64,000 bases of DNA from assembly GCF_004138485.1 (NCBI RefSeq), contig NZ_RYEV01000004.1:618803-682802 (forward strand), given 5' to 3'. Of this stretch, positions 1 through 9,037 are shown piece by piece (within the stretch, counting starts at the first letter, position 1; each line of letters opens with the position of its first letter). The position numbers and the translations under genes are program-made. The notes beneath the pieces are model-generated. The model saw only the letters and a list, made by a program, of their open reading frames with translations, did not search any database and was not told the DNA's origin. The DNA is from Peristeroidobacter soli (GTDB lineage Bacteria; Pseudomonadota; Gammaproteobacteria; Steroidobacterales; Steroidobacteraceae).

Positions 1-1481
1 CCGGCCTTGGAATCGTACTTCTGTGCGAACGTCACGATCAGCGCGAAGTAGGCATTGAGCGGTGTCACTGCATTGAACGGCCCATCGCCGACGCGATACG
101 CCGCGAGCACCGCCTCGGGATCGACGTTGAGCCGCATCAGCAGCGGCACGAACACCGGCGCGAAGATGGCCCACTTGGGAATCGCCCCGGTCATGATCAG
201 ATCCAGCACGGCGACCACCACCACGAATCCGATCAGCAGCGTCAGCGGCCCGAGACCGGCCTTCTCCAGCCAGTCGCCGAGATTCACGGCAGCGAGCGTC
301 GCCATGTTGCTGTAGTTGAAGAACGCCAGGAACTGACTGATGACGAACAGCAGAAACAGCAGACTCGCCAGACTGCGGATCGCCTTCTCCATCGCATTGA
401 CGACGTCGACCGTGCTCTTCATCGTGCCCGCGCCCTTGCCATACGCCCAGCCCGCGGCAAGGAACAGGATCATGATGAACACGATCAAGCCATTCATGAA
501 CGGCGAGTCGCCGATGAGATCGCCAGTGTCCGGGTTGCGCAGCGGCGCGCCGTTCGGCAGGCTCAGCGCCATGAACACCGCCAGCACCAGAAAAATGGCG
601 ATGCCGGAGTAGCGCAGTCCGCGTGTTTCCTCTGGCGTCATCTCGCTGCGCTCGACAACTGCTTCAGTGCTGGTGTACGCACCGAGCCGCGGCTCGACGA
701 TCTTCTCCGTGATCAACGCCACCGCGACCGTCAACAGCAGCACCGACGCGGCCGAGAACCAGAAGTTCGCGGTGAGATCGATGGACAGGTTGGGATCGAG
801 CAGATGAATGGCATCGTTGGTAATGCCGGTGAGAATGCCGTCCAGGGGTTTGATCAGAATGTTGGCCGTGAAAACGGCGGCGACGCCCGCGAATGACGCG
901 GCCAGGCCAGCGAGGGGATGCCTGCCGAGACTAAGGAACGCCGCCGCCGCAAGCGGAATCAGCACCAGATAGCCAGCGTCCGCGGCGATGCTGGAGAGGA
1001 TGCCGATGAACACCAGGATGTAGGTCATCGCCGCCGGCGGCGCGACGTTCACCAGTTTGTGGATCAACGCCTTGATCAGGCCGGACTCCTCGGCCACGCC
1101 GACGCCGAGCATCGCGACGATGATCACGCCGACGGCGTTGAAGTTCATGAAGTTCTGCACCACGCCTTCGTACATGAAACGAAAGCCGTCCGCGCTCAGC
1201 AGACTCTGCGCCGTGGTGGTGAGCTCTTCGATCTCGCCGGTGTCGGAATTGATGGACTGATACGTGGCGCTGGCGCCCATCACGTAGAAGAGGTGGGAGA
1301 GCAGGATCACCAGCGCGATCAGCATGACGAAGATGACGACCGGGTGCGGCACCTTGTTGCCGACCCGCTCGATCACGTCCAGGAACCGCTCGAACCCCGA
1401 TTTGCCCGGCGGACGATGATTCCGCTCGTCGTGCAGGCCGCTGAGGTCGTGGGGACTCAACGTGTGAGAGCGCTTCGCCAT
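1..1481 (-). CDS. AbgT family transporter (3' end cut by window edge)
   Basis: Integral inner-membrane transporter of the AbgT family, whose members take up p-aminobenzoyl-glutamate or export sulfonamide-like antimetabolites. About 493 codons are present, close to the usual 500-520, so only the extreme C-terminus is missing. Visible landmarks are the hydrophilic N-terminus, a first membrane helix with PHPVVIFVMLIAL, the AADAGYLVLIPLAAAAF segment, and the late MTGAIPKWAIFAPVFVPLL and GDGPFNAVTPLNAYF segments typical of the family. The start is the ATG at 1479-1481, 12 bases downstream of the DUF1269 gene, so the two are probably co-transcribed from the promoter near 2050. Substrate is not deducible; both uptake and efflux are possible. 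Confidence 0.9.
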   Translation of the reverse strand, partial: MAKRSHTLSPHDLSGLHDERNHRPPGKSGFERFLDVIERVGNKVPHPVVIFVMLIALVILLSHLFYVMGASATYQSINSDTGEIEELTTTAQSLLSADGFRFMYEGVVQNFMNFNAVGVIIVAMLGVGVAEESGLIKALIHKLVNVAPPAAMTYILVFIGILSSIAADAGYLVLIPLAAAAFLSLGRHPLAGLAASFAGVAAVFTANILIKPLDGILTGITNDAIHLLDPNLSIDLTANFWFSAASVLLLTVAVALITEKIVEPRLGAYTSTEAVVERSEMTPEETRGLRYSGIAIFLVLAVFMALSLPNGAPLRNPDTGDLIGDSPFMNGLIVFIMILFLAAGWAYGKGAGTMKSTVDVVNAMEKAIRSLASLLFLLFVISQFLAFFNYSNMATLAAVNLGDWLEKAGLGPLTLLIGFVVVVAVLDLIMTGAIPKWAIFAPVFVPLLMRLNVDPEAVLAAYRVGDGPFNAVTPLNAYFALIVTFAQKYDSKA

Positions 1482-1493
1482 GTCGCGCCCCGA

Positions 1494-1985
1494 TCACGCG
1501 GCTTCGAGCGCATCGCGCAGCGTCTGTTCGGTGTCCTTGTCGAGCGAGGTCTGATACACCTTGCCCTTACCGGCGAATTCCTTCAGCCCGGCCACCACTT
1601 TGTCCACCGTCGCACGACGCACCAGCACGAACAGCGCCGAGGAGCCCGGTTTGAACGAGGCAGCGATGTCTTTCATCATCTGATCGTTGAGCCCGATGTC
1701 GGTGAACTTGCCGGTCACCGCGCCGGCGGTGGCGCCGATCGCCGCGCCCAGCAGGGGATTCAAGAAGATCAGGCCGATCAGCATGCCCCAGAAGCCGCCG
1801 CCGATCGCGCCCGCCGAGGTGAGACTGGTGGCCTGATCGAGCTTCGTCTTGCCGGACTCGGTCTTGGTGACCACCACCGAGTCCTCCAGATCGATCAGAT
1901 ACTCCTTCTGCATCTTCATCAGCGACGTGCGCATCTCGAACGCCGTGGTCGGGTCGTCGAACACAACAGCTATCAGCTTGCTCAT
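1494..1985 (-). CDS. DUF1269 domain membrane protein
   Basis: 163-residue protein of the DUF1269 family, of unknown function and often found with stress-response genes. It begins MSKLIAVVFDDPTTAFEM, has a glycine-rich hydrophobic stretch (about residues 60-90, GAIGGGFWGMLIGLIFLNP and GAAIGATAGAV) that probably inserts in the membrane, and ends in a soluble alpha/beta part. I chose the ATG at 1983-1985 because AAGGAGATG sits just upstream; a longer frame to 2036 has no ribosome site. It heads a probable operon with the AbgT transporter. A perfect 16-bp palindrome lies 58 bases upstream of the start. Confidence 0.85.
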   Translation of the reverse strand: MSKLIAVVFDDPTTAFEMRTSLMKMQKEYLIDLEDSVVVTKTESGKTKLDQATSLTSAGAIGGGFWGMLIGLIFLNPLLGAAIGATAGAVTGKFTDIGLNDQMMKDIAASFKPGSSALFVLVRRATVDKVVAGLKEFAGKGKVYQTSLDKDTEQTLRDALEAA

Positions 1986-2043
1986 CGCGCATCTCCTTCG
2001 TTGGGGCGCGAGCGAGCATCGAAGCGCGGCACGCAACAGTCTA

Positions 2044-2059
2044 TTGGGCCAAGGCCCAA
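2044..2059. promoter_or_regulatory. Palindromic operator candidate, copy 1 (7-2-7)
   Basis: Perfect inverted repeat TTGGGCC-AA-GGCCCAA between divergent genes. It ends 58 bases before the DUF1269 start and 37 bases before the first efflux-pump start. It is one of five related intergenic sites (also 8031, 11468, 14424 and 37292). The two 7-base arms around a 2-base centre are the geometry known for NarL/FixJ-type LuxR-family regulators. The regulator itself is inferred. Confidence 0.6.
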
Positions 2060-2096
2060 CGCAGCGCGGGCGCGCTTGGCGGTATCAAGCTTTTGC

Positions 2097-3782
2097 ATGC
2101 ACGCGTCATCCGGCACCGACGACAGCGACGCTTCCATTCAGGACGGGACGCACTCCGTCTCATGGACGCCGATGCTCGTGATCGTGCTCGCGCAGATCAT
2201 GATGATCTTCAACATCTCGACCCTGCAGGTGTCGATGGAGGCGATCGCCCGCAGCCTCGGCACAGCAGCCACGACGCTCGGCACCGCGATCGTTACTTAT
2301 GCACTCGTGGTCGCCGCACTGATACTGCCGGGCGCACGCGTTGCACAGTTGATCGGATCGCGTCGCGTGTTCCGTGCGTCGGTGGGCCTGTTCGGCATCG
2401 GCATGATCGTCATGGCGGCGAGCTTCGATGTCACATTGATGATCGTCGCTCAGGTCATCGCCGGCATGGCCGCCGCCATGCTGGTACCGACGCTCGTCGT
2501 GCTGGTCGCGGACAACTATCGAGGTCAGCAGCAAGCGAAAGCGCTCGGCTGGCTCGGCGGTGCGCCGGCGATGGGCATCGTGCTCGCGTTCCTGCTCGCC
2601 GGAACGCTGACCGGCTGGGTGGGCTGGCGCGCCATGTTCGGAGTGCTCGCCGCGCTCGCGATCGCACTCTTGCAGTTCAGTAACAAACTGAGCGCCGAGC
2701 GCAAGCCATCGCACGTCGATATCGATTGGATCGGCGCCGCGCTGGCCGGCACCGCCGTGGTACTCATCAGCCTCGGCACCAGCAATCTGTCCTCGTGGGG
2801 CACCTTGCTGGCTCGCCCCGATGCCCCTTTCTCGGTGCTGGATCTGTCGCCTGCTCCGCTGATGGTTCTGATCGGCGTGTTTCTATTGCAGGCGTTCATT
2901 TCCTGGTCGCGACGACGACGCGAGCGGGGCCAGGACTCGCTGGTCGCCCTCGAAGTCGTCGCCGGCACGTCCGAGCGTGCCGCGATGTTCTCGATCTTCA
3001 TCGTCAGCGCGCTCGCCTCCGCCATCACATTTCTGATCCCGCTCTACATCCAGGTCGTCCAGGGCCGAGGCAGCTTCGAGACCGCGCTGAGCGTGATTCC
3101 GTTCTCGGTGGCGAGTTTCATCGCGGCCGTGATGGTGGTGCGCTTGAAAGGCCTCCTGAGTCCCGCGCACATCGGCCGCTATTCCTTTCTACTGGTGACA
3201 CTCGGCCTGGCGCTGCTCGGCGCGACGATCCGCAATGACTGGAGCCATTCCATGGTGATCTTCGGCATGGCGGTCGCGGGATTCGGTGAAGGCGCCCTGG
3301 TCACACTCCTGTTCAATGTATTGGTGACGGCCTCGCCGAGAGAGCTGGCGGCCGATGTGGGCTCGGTGCGCGGCATCACCAACAATCTCGCGACGGCGGT
3401 GGGCACCGCGCTCGCCGCCACACTGCTGATCAGCCTGCTCGAACGTAGCGTTCATTATGAGCTGGTCCACACGGCGGAGCTGCCCGATGAAGTCACCGCT
3501 CAAGTGGATCTGGACAGCATTTCGTTCATCAGCAATGCCCGGCTGGAGCGCGTGCTGGCAAATACCGACGCGACCCCCGGGCAGGTTGCCGAAGCCGTTC
3601 GCATCAACACGGAAGCGCGCCTGCTGGCGTTGAAAGCAACGTTCTTCACGTTGGCGGGATGCGCGCTGCTGGCGTTCTTCCCTGCTGGCGCGTTGCCCGG
3701 CTATGTTCGCGATCCGGCCGGGCGCGGCGCCGCCAGCGCCAAGGACGAGCCGCACCACCCCACCGCCTCGTCACCCGCGTGA
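2097..3782 (+). CDS. MFS transporter, DHA2-like (14 membrane helices), pump 1
   Basis: 561-residue major facilitator protein of the drug:proton antiporter DHA2 type, with roughly 14 hydrophobic helices. It starts at the ATG at 2097 (MHASSGTDDSDASIQDG); no clear Shine-Dalgarno is visible, and the Met at 2172 is an alternative. The reading frame stays open far upstream, but that stretch is antisense to the AbgT and DUF1269 genes and reads as low-complexity Arg/His. The C-terminal part, ending in a conserved VRINTEARLLALKATFF region, closely matches the next gene, so the two are tandem paralogues. The palindrome at 2044 lies 37 bases upstream. Substrate unknown. Confidence 0.85.
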   Translation: MHASSGTDDSDASIQDGTHSVSWTPMLVIVLAQIMMIFNISTLQVSMEAIARSLGTAATTLGTAIVTYALVVAALILPGARVAQLIGSRRVFRASVGLFGIGMIVMAASFDVTLMIVAQVIAGMAAAMLVPTLVVLVADNYRGQQQAKALGWLGGAPAMGIVLAFLLAGTLTGWVGWRAMFGVLAALAIALLQFSNKLSAERKPSHVDIDWIGAALAGTAVVLISLGTSNLSSWGTLLARPDAPFSVLDLSPAPLMVLIGVFLLQAFISWSRRRRERGQDSLVALEVVAGTSERAAMFSIFIVSALASAITFLIPLYIQVVQGRGSFETALSVIPFSVASFIAAVMVVRLKGLLSPAHIGRYSFLLVTLGLALLGATIRNDWSHSMVIFGMAVAGFGEGALVTLLFNVLVTASPRELAADVGSVRGITNNLATAVGTALAATLLISLLERSVHYELVHTAELPDEVTAQVDLDSISFISNARLERVLANTDATPGQVAEAVRINTEARLLALKATFFTLAGCALLAFFPAGALPGYVRDPAGRGAASAKDEPHHPTASSPA

Positions 3783-5347
3783 TCGGCAAAGTGCGATTCA
3801 ACTGGCTGCCGCTGGCCATCGTGGCGAGCGCCCAGGTATTGCTGGTCTTCAATATCGCGACGCTGAAAATATCCATCGAAGGCATCATCGATGCGTTCGA
3901 GACCGGCTCGGGCATGGTGAAGACCGCGATCGTGATGTACTCGCTGATGGTCGCGGCCAGCATTCTGGCCAGTACCCGCCTCGTCCTCATCTTCGGCGCA
4001 CGACGCATCTTTCGCAGCTCGCTCGCGCTCTTCGGGATCGCGATGGCGCTGATGGCGTGGACGCCTCATGCAAGCGTGCTGGTCGTCGCTCAAATGACCG
4101 CGGGAGGCGCGGCCGCGGTGCTGATGCCCGCGTCGGTGCGACTCATCGCCGGCCACTACCCCGAAGAGCAGCGAGCCCTCGCGCTCGGGCGCCTGAGCGC
4201 AACCCGCAGTCTGAGCCTGGCGCCCGCCTTTCTCATCGCCGGCGCAATCGCGACCTGGAACAACTGGCGCATCACCTTCGTGCTGCTGCTCTTCATGGCC
4301 GGCACCGTGTACTTCTGCAGTCTGTACCTGCGTAACGACCCAGGCCTGATCTCCGCCACGAAGCTCACCGGCAATGAAATGCTCGGGCTGGTGGCGGTCG
4401 CACTGGCCGTGCTGCTCATCGGCTTGAGCGTCGACAACGTCACCAATTGGGGCATGGTCAGAGCGCGACCGGGCGCCCCGTTCAGCTTGTTGACTCTGTC
4501 GCCCGCTTTGCTGGGCATGCTCTCGGGCGTGGTACTCATCAAACTTGTGCTGGTGTGGATGGTCCGGCGCCACGTCGGCGGCTGTCTGCGCGTGATGCGA
4601 TTGTTGAATACGCCGATGCAACGATCCATGCTGCTGTCGATCTTTACCATCGCCGCCGTCAGCTCCGGCGTCACCTTTCTCATTCCGCTGTACATAGAGA
4701 TCGTGCAAGGACGCAGCAGCCTGGCCACGGCCTATGCGCTCGTGCCCTTCACGACGGCCAGCTTCGTCGGCGCCCTCTTCGTCAGCCGCTACAGCACCGC
4801 CTCAGCCATGCGTAACGTGACTCGGCATGCGTTTCTCGCGGTCGGCACGGGACTGGTGCTGCTGGGAGCGATCGTGCGCAACGACTGGAGCGACGCGTCG
4901 GTCGTGCTCAGCCTCGCTGCCATCGGTCTGGGCGAAGGGGCGCTGGCGACCTTGCTGTTCAGAGCCCTGGCCGCGGTCGTCCCGATCGACGTTTCCGAAG
5001 ATGTGGAACCGTTCTGTTCGGCAACCAGTCACTTCGCGGCGGCCGTGGGCGCCGCGATTGCAGGCGCGCTGGTGATCGGCATCCTGAGTCTCAATGTCAA
5101 TCGACATCTGGCGAACGACCCGGCGATCGGGACGGAGCTGCGCGCGCACCTGGATCTGAGCCGCGTCGCCTTCATCAGCAACGATCAGTTGCAGCAGGTG
5201 CTGGAACAGCTGCCGCTCACGCCGGAGCACATCGCGAATGCCGTGCGGATCAATACCGACGCGCGGCTGTTCGCGCTCAAGCTGTCGTTCTTCGGGCTCG
5301 CCGCGCTGACGTTCATCGGCTTCCTGCCGGTCGCGCGCTCCCGCTGA
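3779..5347 (+). CDS. MFS transporter, DHA2-like, pump 2 (paralogue of pump 1)
   Basis: 522-residue major facilitator protein, paralogous to the preceding gene along its whole length (shared ARRIFRSSLALFGI-type motif, shared C-terminal VRINTDARLFALKLSFF). I chose the GTG at 3779-3781 because it overlaps the upstream TGA as GTGA, the hallmark of translational coupling, and the protein then begins directly before the first membrane helix (VIGKVRFNWLPLAIVASAQ). The frame extends upstream inside pump 1 without homology. It ends one base before the stop of the convergent baeRF gene. Two adjacent homologous 14-helix pumps could act separately or as a heteromer; this is not decidable here. Confidence 0.82.
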   Translation: MIGKVRFNWLPLAIVASAQVLLVFNIATLKISIEGIIDAFETGSGMVKTAIVMYSLMVAASILASTRLVLIFGARRIFRSSLALFGIAMALMAWTPHASVLVVAQMTAGGAAAVLMPASVRLIAGHYPEEQRALALGRLSATRSLSLAPAFLIAGAIATWNNWRITFVLLLFMAGTVYFCSLYLRNDPGLISATKLTGNEMLGLVAVALAVLLIGLSVDNVTNWGMVRARPGAPFSLLTLSPALLGMLSGVVLIKLVLVWMVRRHVGGCLRVMRLLNTPMQRSMLLSIFTIAAVSSGVTFLIPLYIEIVQGRSSLATAYALVPFTTASFVGALFVSRYSTASAMRNVTRHAFLAVGTGLVLLGAIVRNDWSDASVVLSLAAIGLGEGALATLLFRALAAVVPIDVSEDVEPFCSATSHFAAAVGAAIAGALVIGILSLNVNRHLANDPAIGTELRAHLDLSRVAFISNDQLQQVLEQLPLTPEHIANAVRINTDARLFALKLSFFGLAALTFIGFLPVARSR

Positions 5348-5348
5348 C

Positions 5349-6485
5349 TCAGAAGCGGCAGGTCGCGGCGACGCCGGTGTCGGTCGGCATTCGCTGCCTC
5401 GGGACGATGACGACCTGCCCCTTCATTCGCAGCACCAGGCCGGCGAGATCGCTCAGAACATCGCCGACCTCGGGATCGTTCAGCACGCCCCGCTCGATCC
5501 TGCCGGTGTGAGGATCGACGCGTCCCGGAATCTGCCGATCGGCCTCGACCAACAGATTCTCCACTCGGCCCGCGACCGCGGCGCCCGCCACCTCGGCCAG
5601 ATCGTCGTAGCCGAGATCGTGTGCCTTCGCGATCTCGAATTCCCGCACCAGCAGCGCCAGGCGCTCCAGATACAGCGGCTCCATCTGCTCCCAGGCAAGC
5701 TTGCGCAGTTCATCCAGGCCGATGGCCCCGGGATCGACGTCCACGCCCATGCTCAACAGATGGGGATTGCGGCTCAGATTGCGAAACGGCGTGTGATATT
5801 CCTTCAATGCCACCAGCATCAGCGGCAGCCCGGTCGGCTTGGAGTGATGCTCCATCACGCCTCGATCGACCGCGCGGAAAAACCGGTCGCGATCCCGATC
5901 CACCTCTTCCTTCTTCTGGCCGACGCCGTGATAGATCGGCGTCTGCCCGGCCGCCGAGCGCACCGATCGATGCTGGTCGGTCAGCTCGGTGCCGAGCGCT
6001 TCGGTGAGCGTCGACGGCGTGTCGATGAGCTCGACCGGATCGAGCGCATCGCGGTTGCCCTCGTACAGCTGCGCCCGGTCGCGGCTCAGGCACAGGAGCT
6101 GATAACGGTCGGCCGACTGCGAGACACGCAGCAGCGGCTTGAGATAGAACGTATCGGCGACGATCAGATTCTCCTGCACCGGCCGCTGCAGCTCGAACAC
6201 TTCGAACATGTCGGGCGCGGCCAGCATGGCGAGGCCGTCGGTGCGATGATTCCAGAACTCGCCGTCGTGGCTCAGCGGCTGGAACTTCTCCAGCAGCGAG
6301 CGCACTTCGCGCTTCTCATATTTCTGTCGCAGCGAGCCTTCCATCTCCCGCAGCAGGTTGCGATAGCGGATCGGGTCCTGCAGGCTGTCCGGGTGATGCC
6401 GATGGGTGTATTGATAGAGCGAGATGCAGGGCGGTCCATGTTTGTCCAGTAACGACAGCAGTTGATGGGTGGAGAATTGCCGCAT
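5349..6485 (-). CDS. baeRF family 3-like protein (release-factor-like fold)
   Basis: 378-residue soluble protein resembling the bacterial archaeo-eukaryotic release factor family 3 (baeRF), a family of unknown biochemical role. Features are the N-terminal MRQFSTHQLLSLLDKHGPPCISLY, a central segment with LYEGNRD, and a C-terminal domain with GRVDPHTGRIERG and a final arm MKGQVVIVPRQRMP. The start is the ATG at 6483-6485, preceded by AGAGGGGGCG. It lies 17 bases downstream of aspA on the same strand and is probably its operon partner. Such proteins often co-occur with universal-stress and hypoxia genes, which agrees with the shared operator upstream of aspA. Confidence 0.75.
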   Translation of the reverse strand: MRQFSTHQLLSLLDKHGPPCISLYQYTHRHHPDSLQDPIRYRNLLREMEGSLRQKYEKREVRSLLEKFQPLSHDGEFWNHRTDGLAMLAAPDMFEVFELQRPVQENLIVADTFYLKPLLRVSQSADRYQLLCLSRDRAQLYEGNRDALDPVELIDTPSTLTEALGTELTDQHRSVRSAAGQTPIYHGVGQKKEEVDRDRDRFFRAVDRGVMEHHSKPTGLPLMLVALKEYHTPFRNLSRNPHLLSMGVDVDPGAIGLDELRKLAWEQMEPLYLERLALLVREFEIAKAHDLGYDDLAEVAGAAVAGRVENLLVEADRQIPGRVDPHTGRIERGVLNDPEVGDVLSDLAGLVLRMKGQVVIVPRQRMPTDTGVAATCRF

Positions 6486-6502
6486 GGCGCCCCCTCTAAC
6501 TG

Positions 6503-7966
6503 TCAGTGCCTGAGTTGCTCGCCCGTAAGGCGTTCGGCGGTGAGCAACGACGAGACCTCCTCGCGCGACAGCAAACCGGATGCGACGACGACGTCGACGA
6601 TGTCGCCGCCGTCCGCCAACGCCTGTTTCGCCAATCTCGCGGCGGGCTCGTAGCCGATGTGAGGAATCAGCGCGGTGATCACGCCGACGAATGAGCGCGA
6701 GCTCTGCTCGAGCCGGCCCACGTTCGCCTGCACGCCGATCACGCAATGCTCGCGCAGCGTCGTGACCGCCGCGGTCAGATATTTCAGGTTCTCGAACAAC
6801 ACGTGCGCCATGACCGGCACGAACGCATTGAGCTGCAACTGCCCCGCCTCCGCCGCCATGGTCAATGTCACATCGCCGCCGGCAACCACGAACGCCACCT
6901 GGTTGACCGCCTCGGGAATCACCGGATTCACCTTGCCCGGCATGATGCTCGAGCCCGCCTGCCGCGGCGGCAAGGTGATCTCACCGAAGCCGGCCTGCGG
7001 ACCGGAGCTCAGCAGGCGCAGGTCGTTGCAGATCTTCGAGAGCTTCATGGCGCACTTCTTCAAGGCGCCGGACAGCTCCATGAAACAGCCGACATCGGTG
7101 GTCGCTTCGATCAGATCGGGCGAGGTTCGCAGTCCATAGCCGGTGAGCTCGGCGAGGTGCTGGCGCGCCGCGTCCCCGAATCGCGCATGCGCGGCGATGC
7201 CCGTGCCGATCGCAGTCGCGCCGAGATTGATCTCGCACAACTGATTCATCACGTGCTCGAAGCCGAGACATTCCTCGGCGAGCGCGATCGCGAACGCCTG
7301 AAACTCCTGACCCAAGGTCATGGGCGCTGCATCCTGCAGCTGCGTCCGGCCGATCTTCACGATGCCCGCAAACTCCGTGCCCTTGGCATGGAACGCCGTT
7401 GCCAGCGACACCATCTCGATCTGCAGCCGCTCCAGCGCCAGATGCAGACCGATCTTCAAGGCGGTCGGATACGTGTCATTGGTGCTCTGAGAGCAGTTCA
7501 CATCGTCGTTCGGGTCGATGCGTCGGTAATCGCCTTTGTCGTAACCGCCCAGCTCGAGCGCCCGATTCGCGATCACTTCGTTGAAATTCATGTTGGTCGA
7601 GGTGCCCGCGCCGCCCTGCATGATGTCGACGACGAATTGATCGCGCAGCGAGCCATCTCGAATCTCTGTACAGGCCCGCTCGATCAGCTCCGCTTTCCAT
7701 TGCTCCAGCGCCCCGACCTGGGCGTTCGCCCGCGCCGCCGCCTGCTTCACGCACGCGTAGCCATAGATGAGATCGGAGTACACGGAGATCGCCCGACCGC
7801 TGATGGCGAAGTTCTCGAGCGCCCGCGAGACATTCACGCCCCAATAAGCGTCGACGGGAACGTCCTTGTCACCCAGGCTGTCCGTCTCCGCGCGTACGCG
7901 GCCATCGCCCCGTGGCTGCGTACAGATACTCCTGCGAAATGCCTCATCCGCTTGAGGATCGCTCAT
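6503..7966 (-). CDS. aspA: Aspartate ammonia-lyase
   Basis: 487-residue lyase of the aspartase/fumarase superfamily; it deaminates L-aspartate to fumarate and ammonia in the cytoplasm. The N-terminal segment VPVDAYWGVNVSRALENFAISG is of aspartase rather than fumarase C type, TSTNMNFNEVIANRALE matches the second conserved block, and the superfamily signature reads GSSIMPGKVNP. I chose the ATG at 7964-7966 (MSDPQADEAF); the frame runs further upstream through the promoter. It is followed by the baeRF gene. With the nearby asparaginase it gives a route from asparagine to fumarate, which in enteric bacteria is an anaerobic pathway. An operator-like palindrome lies 64 bases upstream. Confidence 0.88.
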   Translation of the reverse strand: MSDPQADEAFRRSICTQPRGDGRVRAETDSLGDKDVPVDAYWGVNVSRALENFAISGRAISVYSDLIYGYACVKQAAARANAQVGALEQWKAELIERACTEIRDGSLRDQFVVDIMQGGAGTSTNMNFNEVIANRALELGGYDKGDYRRIDPNDDVNCSQSTNDTYPTALKIGLHLALERLQIEMVSLATAFHAKGTEFAGIVKIGRTQLQDAAPMTLGQEFQAFAIALAEECLGFEHVMNQLCEINLGATAIGTGIAAHARFGDAARQHLAELTGYGLRTSPDLIEATTDVGCFMELSGALKKCAMKLSKICNDLRLLSSGPQAGFGEITLPPRQAGSSIMPGKVNPVIPEAVNQVAFVVAGGDVTLTMAAEAGQLQLNAFVPVMAHVLFENLKYLTAAVTTLREHCVIGVQANVGRLEQSSRSFVGVITALIPHIGYEPAARLAKQALADGGDIVDVVVASGLLSREEVSSLLTAERLTGEQLRH

Positions 7967-8030
7967 GGTTCGCCCTCGGTGGTCCGTTGCCTTTGGCGAG
8001 GACCCTATCTCACCTCGCAATGAGCCTGCG

Positions 8031-8046
8031 TAGGACCAAGGTCCAA
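8031..8046. promoter_or_regulatory. Palindromic operator candidate, copy 2 (7-2-7)
   Basis: Perfect inverted repeat with arms TAGGACC and GGTCCAA-type around AA (TAGGACC-AA-GGTCCAA; only the outer base pair differs). It lies between divergent aspA (64 bases from its start) and the yihY-like gene (37 bases from its GTG). The 37-base spacing equals that between copy 1 and pump 1. Confidence 0.6.
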
Positions 8047-8083
8047 CTGTCCGTCTCGGGGGCCGCGCCCAGAGTCGCAGGCA

Positions 8084-9037
8084 GTGAGCCGCTTCACGTT
8101 CCTCCATTCCACCTTGCTACGCGCAGCTGCCAGCGAGTACGTACGCGACTACGCGCACTACTTCGCCGGCGCCATGGTCTATTACGCACTGCTGTCGCTG
8201 GTGCCTCTGCTCGTGCTGCTGATGGCCGCGCTGGGATGGCTCTTGCGCCTGTCGCCCTTCGCAGCGGATCTGGAGCATCAAGTGCTGGGCACCGTGGCTG
8301 TCACGTTCGGTCCTGACTTGAGCACCGCGGTCGAGCAAGTCTCCAACCACTTGCAGCGGGGCTCGGTCCTGGCGACGCTGATCGGCGTGGTCGGCTTGCT
8401 GCTCACCTCGTCGAAACTGTTCGGCCATCTTCGCATGACCTTCCGTGCAATCTGGAAACAGGCCCCGCCACTCGCATCCGGATCGCTGCTGGGCGCGCTG
8501 CGGATGAAAGCCGCCGAGTATGTCATTGCCTTTGGCATCATGTTCGGCGGCGGCGCACTGCTATTGGCCCTGCTCGCGCTCATCGGCGCGTTGCAATGGA
8601 TCGCAGCGCTGCCGGGTGAGCTCACGACGTTTGGCGACACTCTCAGCTGGTTGCTGCCGCTGCTCGGCTCCCTGGTGATTGCACCGCTGACCTTCGCGCT
8701 GCTGCTCCGGGTATTGCCACCGGTCCGGGTGAGCTGGCGCGATGTCCGGGTGGCGGCGATCCTGTCGGGTCTCACCTGGATCGTCGGCGCCGAAGTCCTG
8801 TCGGTGTACGCCGTGCATGCCGCGACGAAATGGAGTGCCTACGGCGCCATCGGCGGCATTCTGATGGTCATGCTATGGATGCACGCCATGAGCAAGATGC
8901 TGTTCTTCGGCGCCGAGCTCAGCAAAGTCACGCATCGCGCCCGGACTAGTATTGATAGAACGCATCCTGCACGGCCTTGCGATCCAGCTCGTGAGCCAGG
9001 CACAGCTGCAACAGTATCCGGCTCTTCTGGGGACTGA
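8084..9037 (+). CDS. YihY/UPF0761 family inner-membrane protein
   Basis: 317-residue membrane protein of the YihY/BrkB-like family (not RNase BN), function unknown. It shows the conserved opening FAGAMVYYALLSLVPLLVLL and about six membrane helices, with the family-typical YGAIGGILMVMLWMHAMSKMLFFGAEL near the end. It starts at GTG 8084-8086 (MSRFTFLH); CGCAGGCA gives only a modest ribosome site. The last 92 bases, coding for a hydrophilic tail, run over the convergent asparaginase gene. An operator-like palindrome ends 37 bases upstream of the start. Confidence 0.83.
   Translation: MSRFTFLHSTLLRAAASEYVRDYAHYFAGAMVYYALLSLVPLLVLLMAALGWLLRLSPFAADLEHQVLGTVAVTFGPDLSTAVEQVSNHLQRGSVLATLIGVVGLLLTSSKLFGHLRMTFRAIWKQAPPLASGSLLGALRMKAAEYVIAFGIMFGGGALLLALLALIGALQWIAALPGELTTFGDTLSWLLPLLGSLVIAPLTFALLLRVLPPVRVSWRDVRVAAILSGLTWIVGAEVLSVYAVHAATKWSAYGAIGGILMVMLWMHAMSKMLFFGAELSKVTHRARTSIDRTHPARPCDPAREPGTAATVSGSSGD

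Noticed and set aside
918-2096. Long open frame continuing upstream of MFS pump 1 (about 390 codons)
   Set aside because: It is antisense to the AbgT and DUF1269 genes and reads as Arg/His/Asp-rich low-complexity sequence, a usual effect of high GC.
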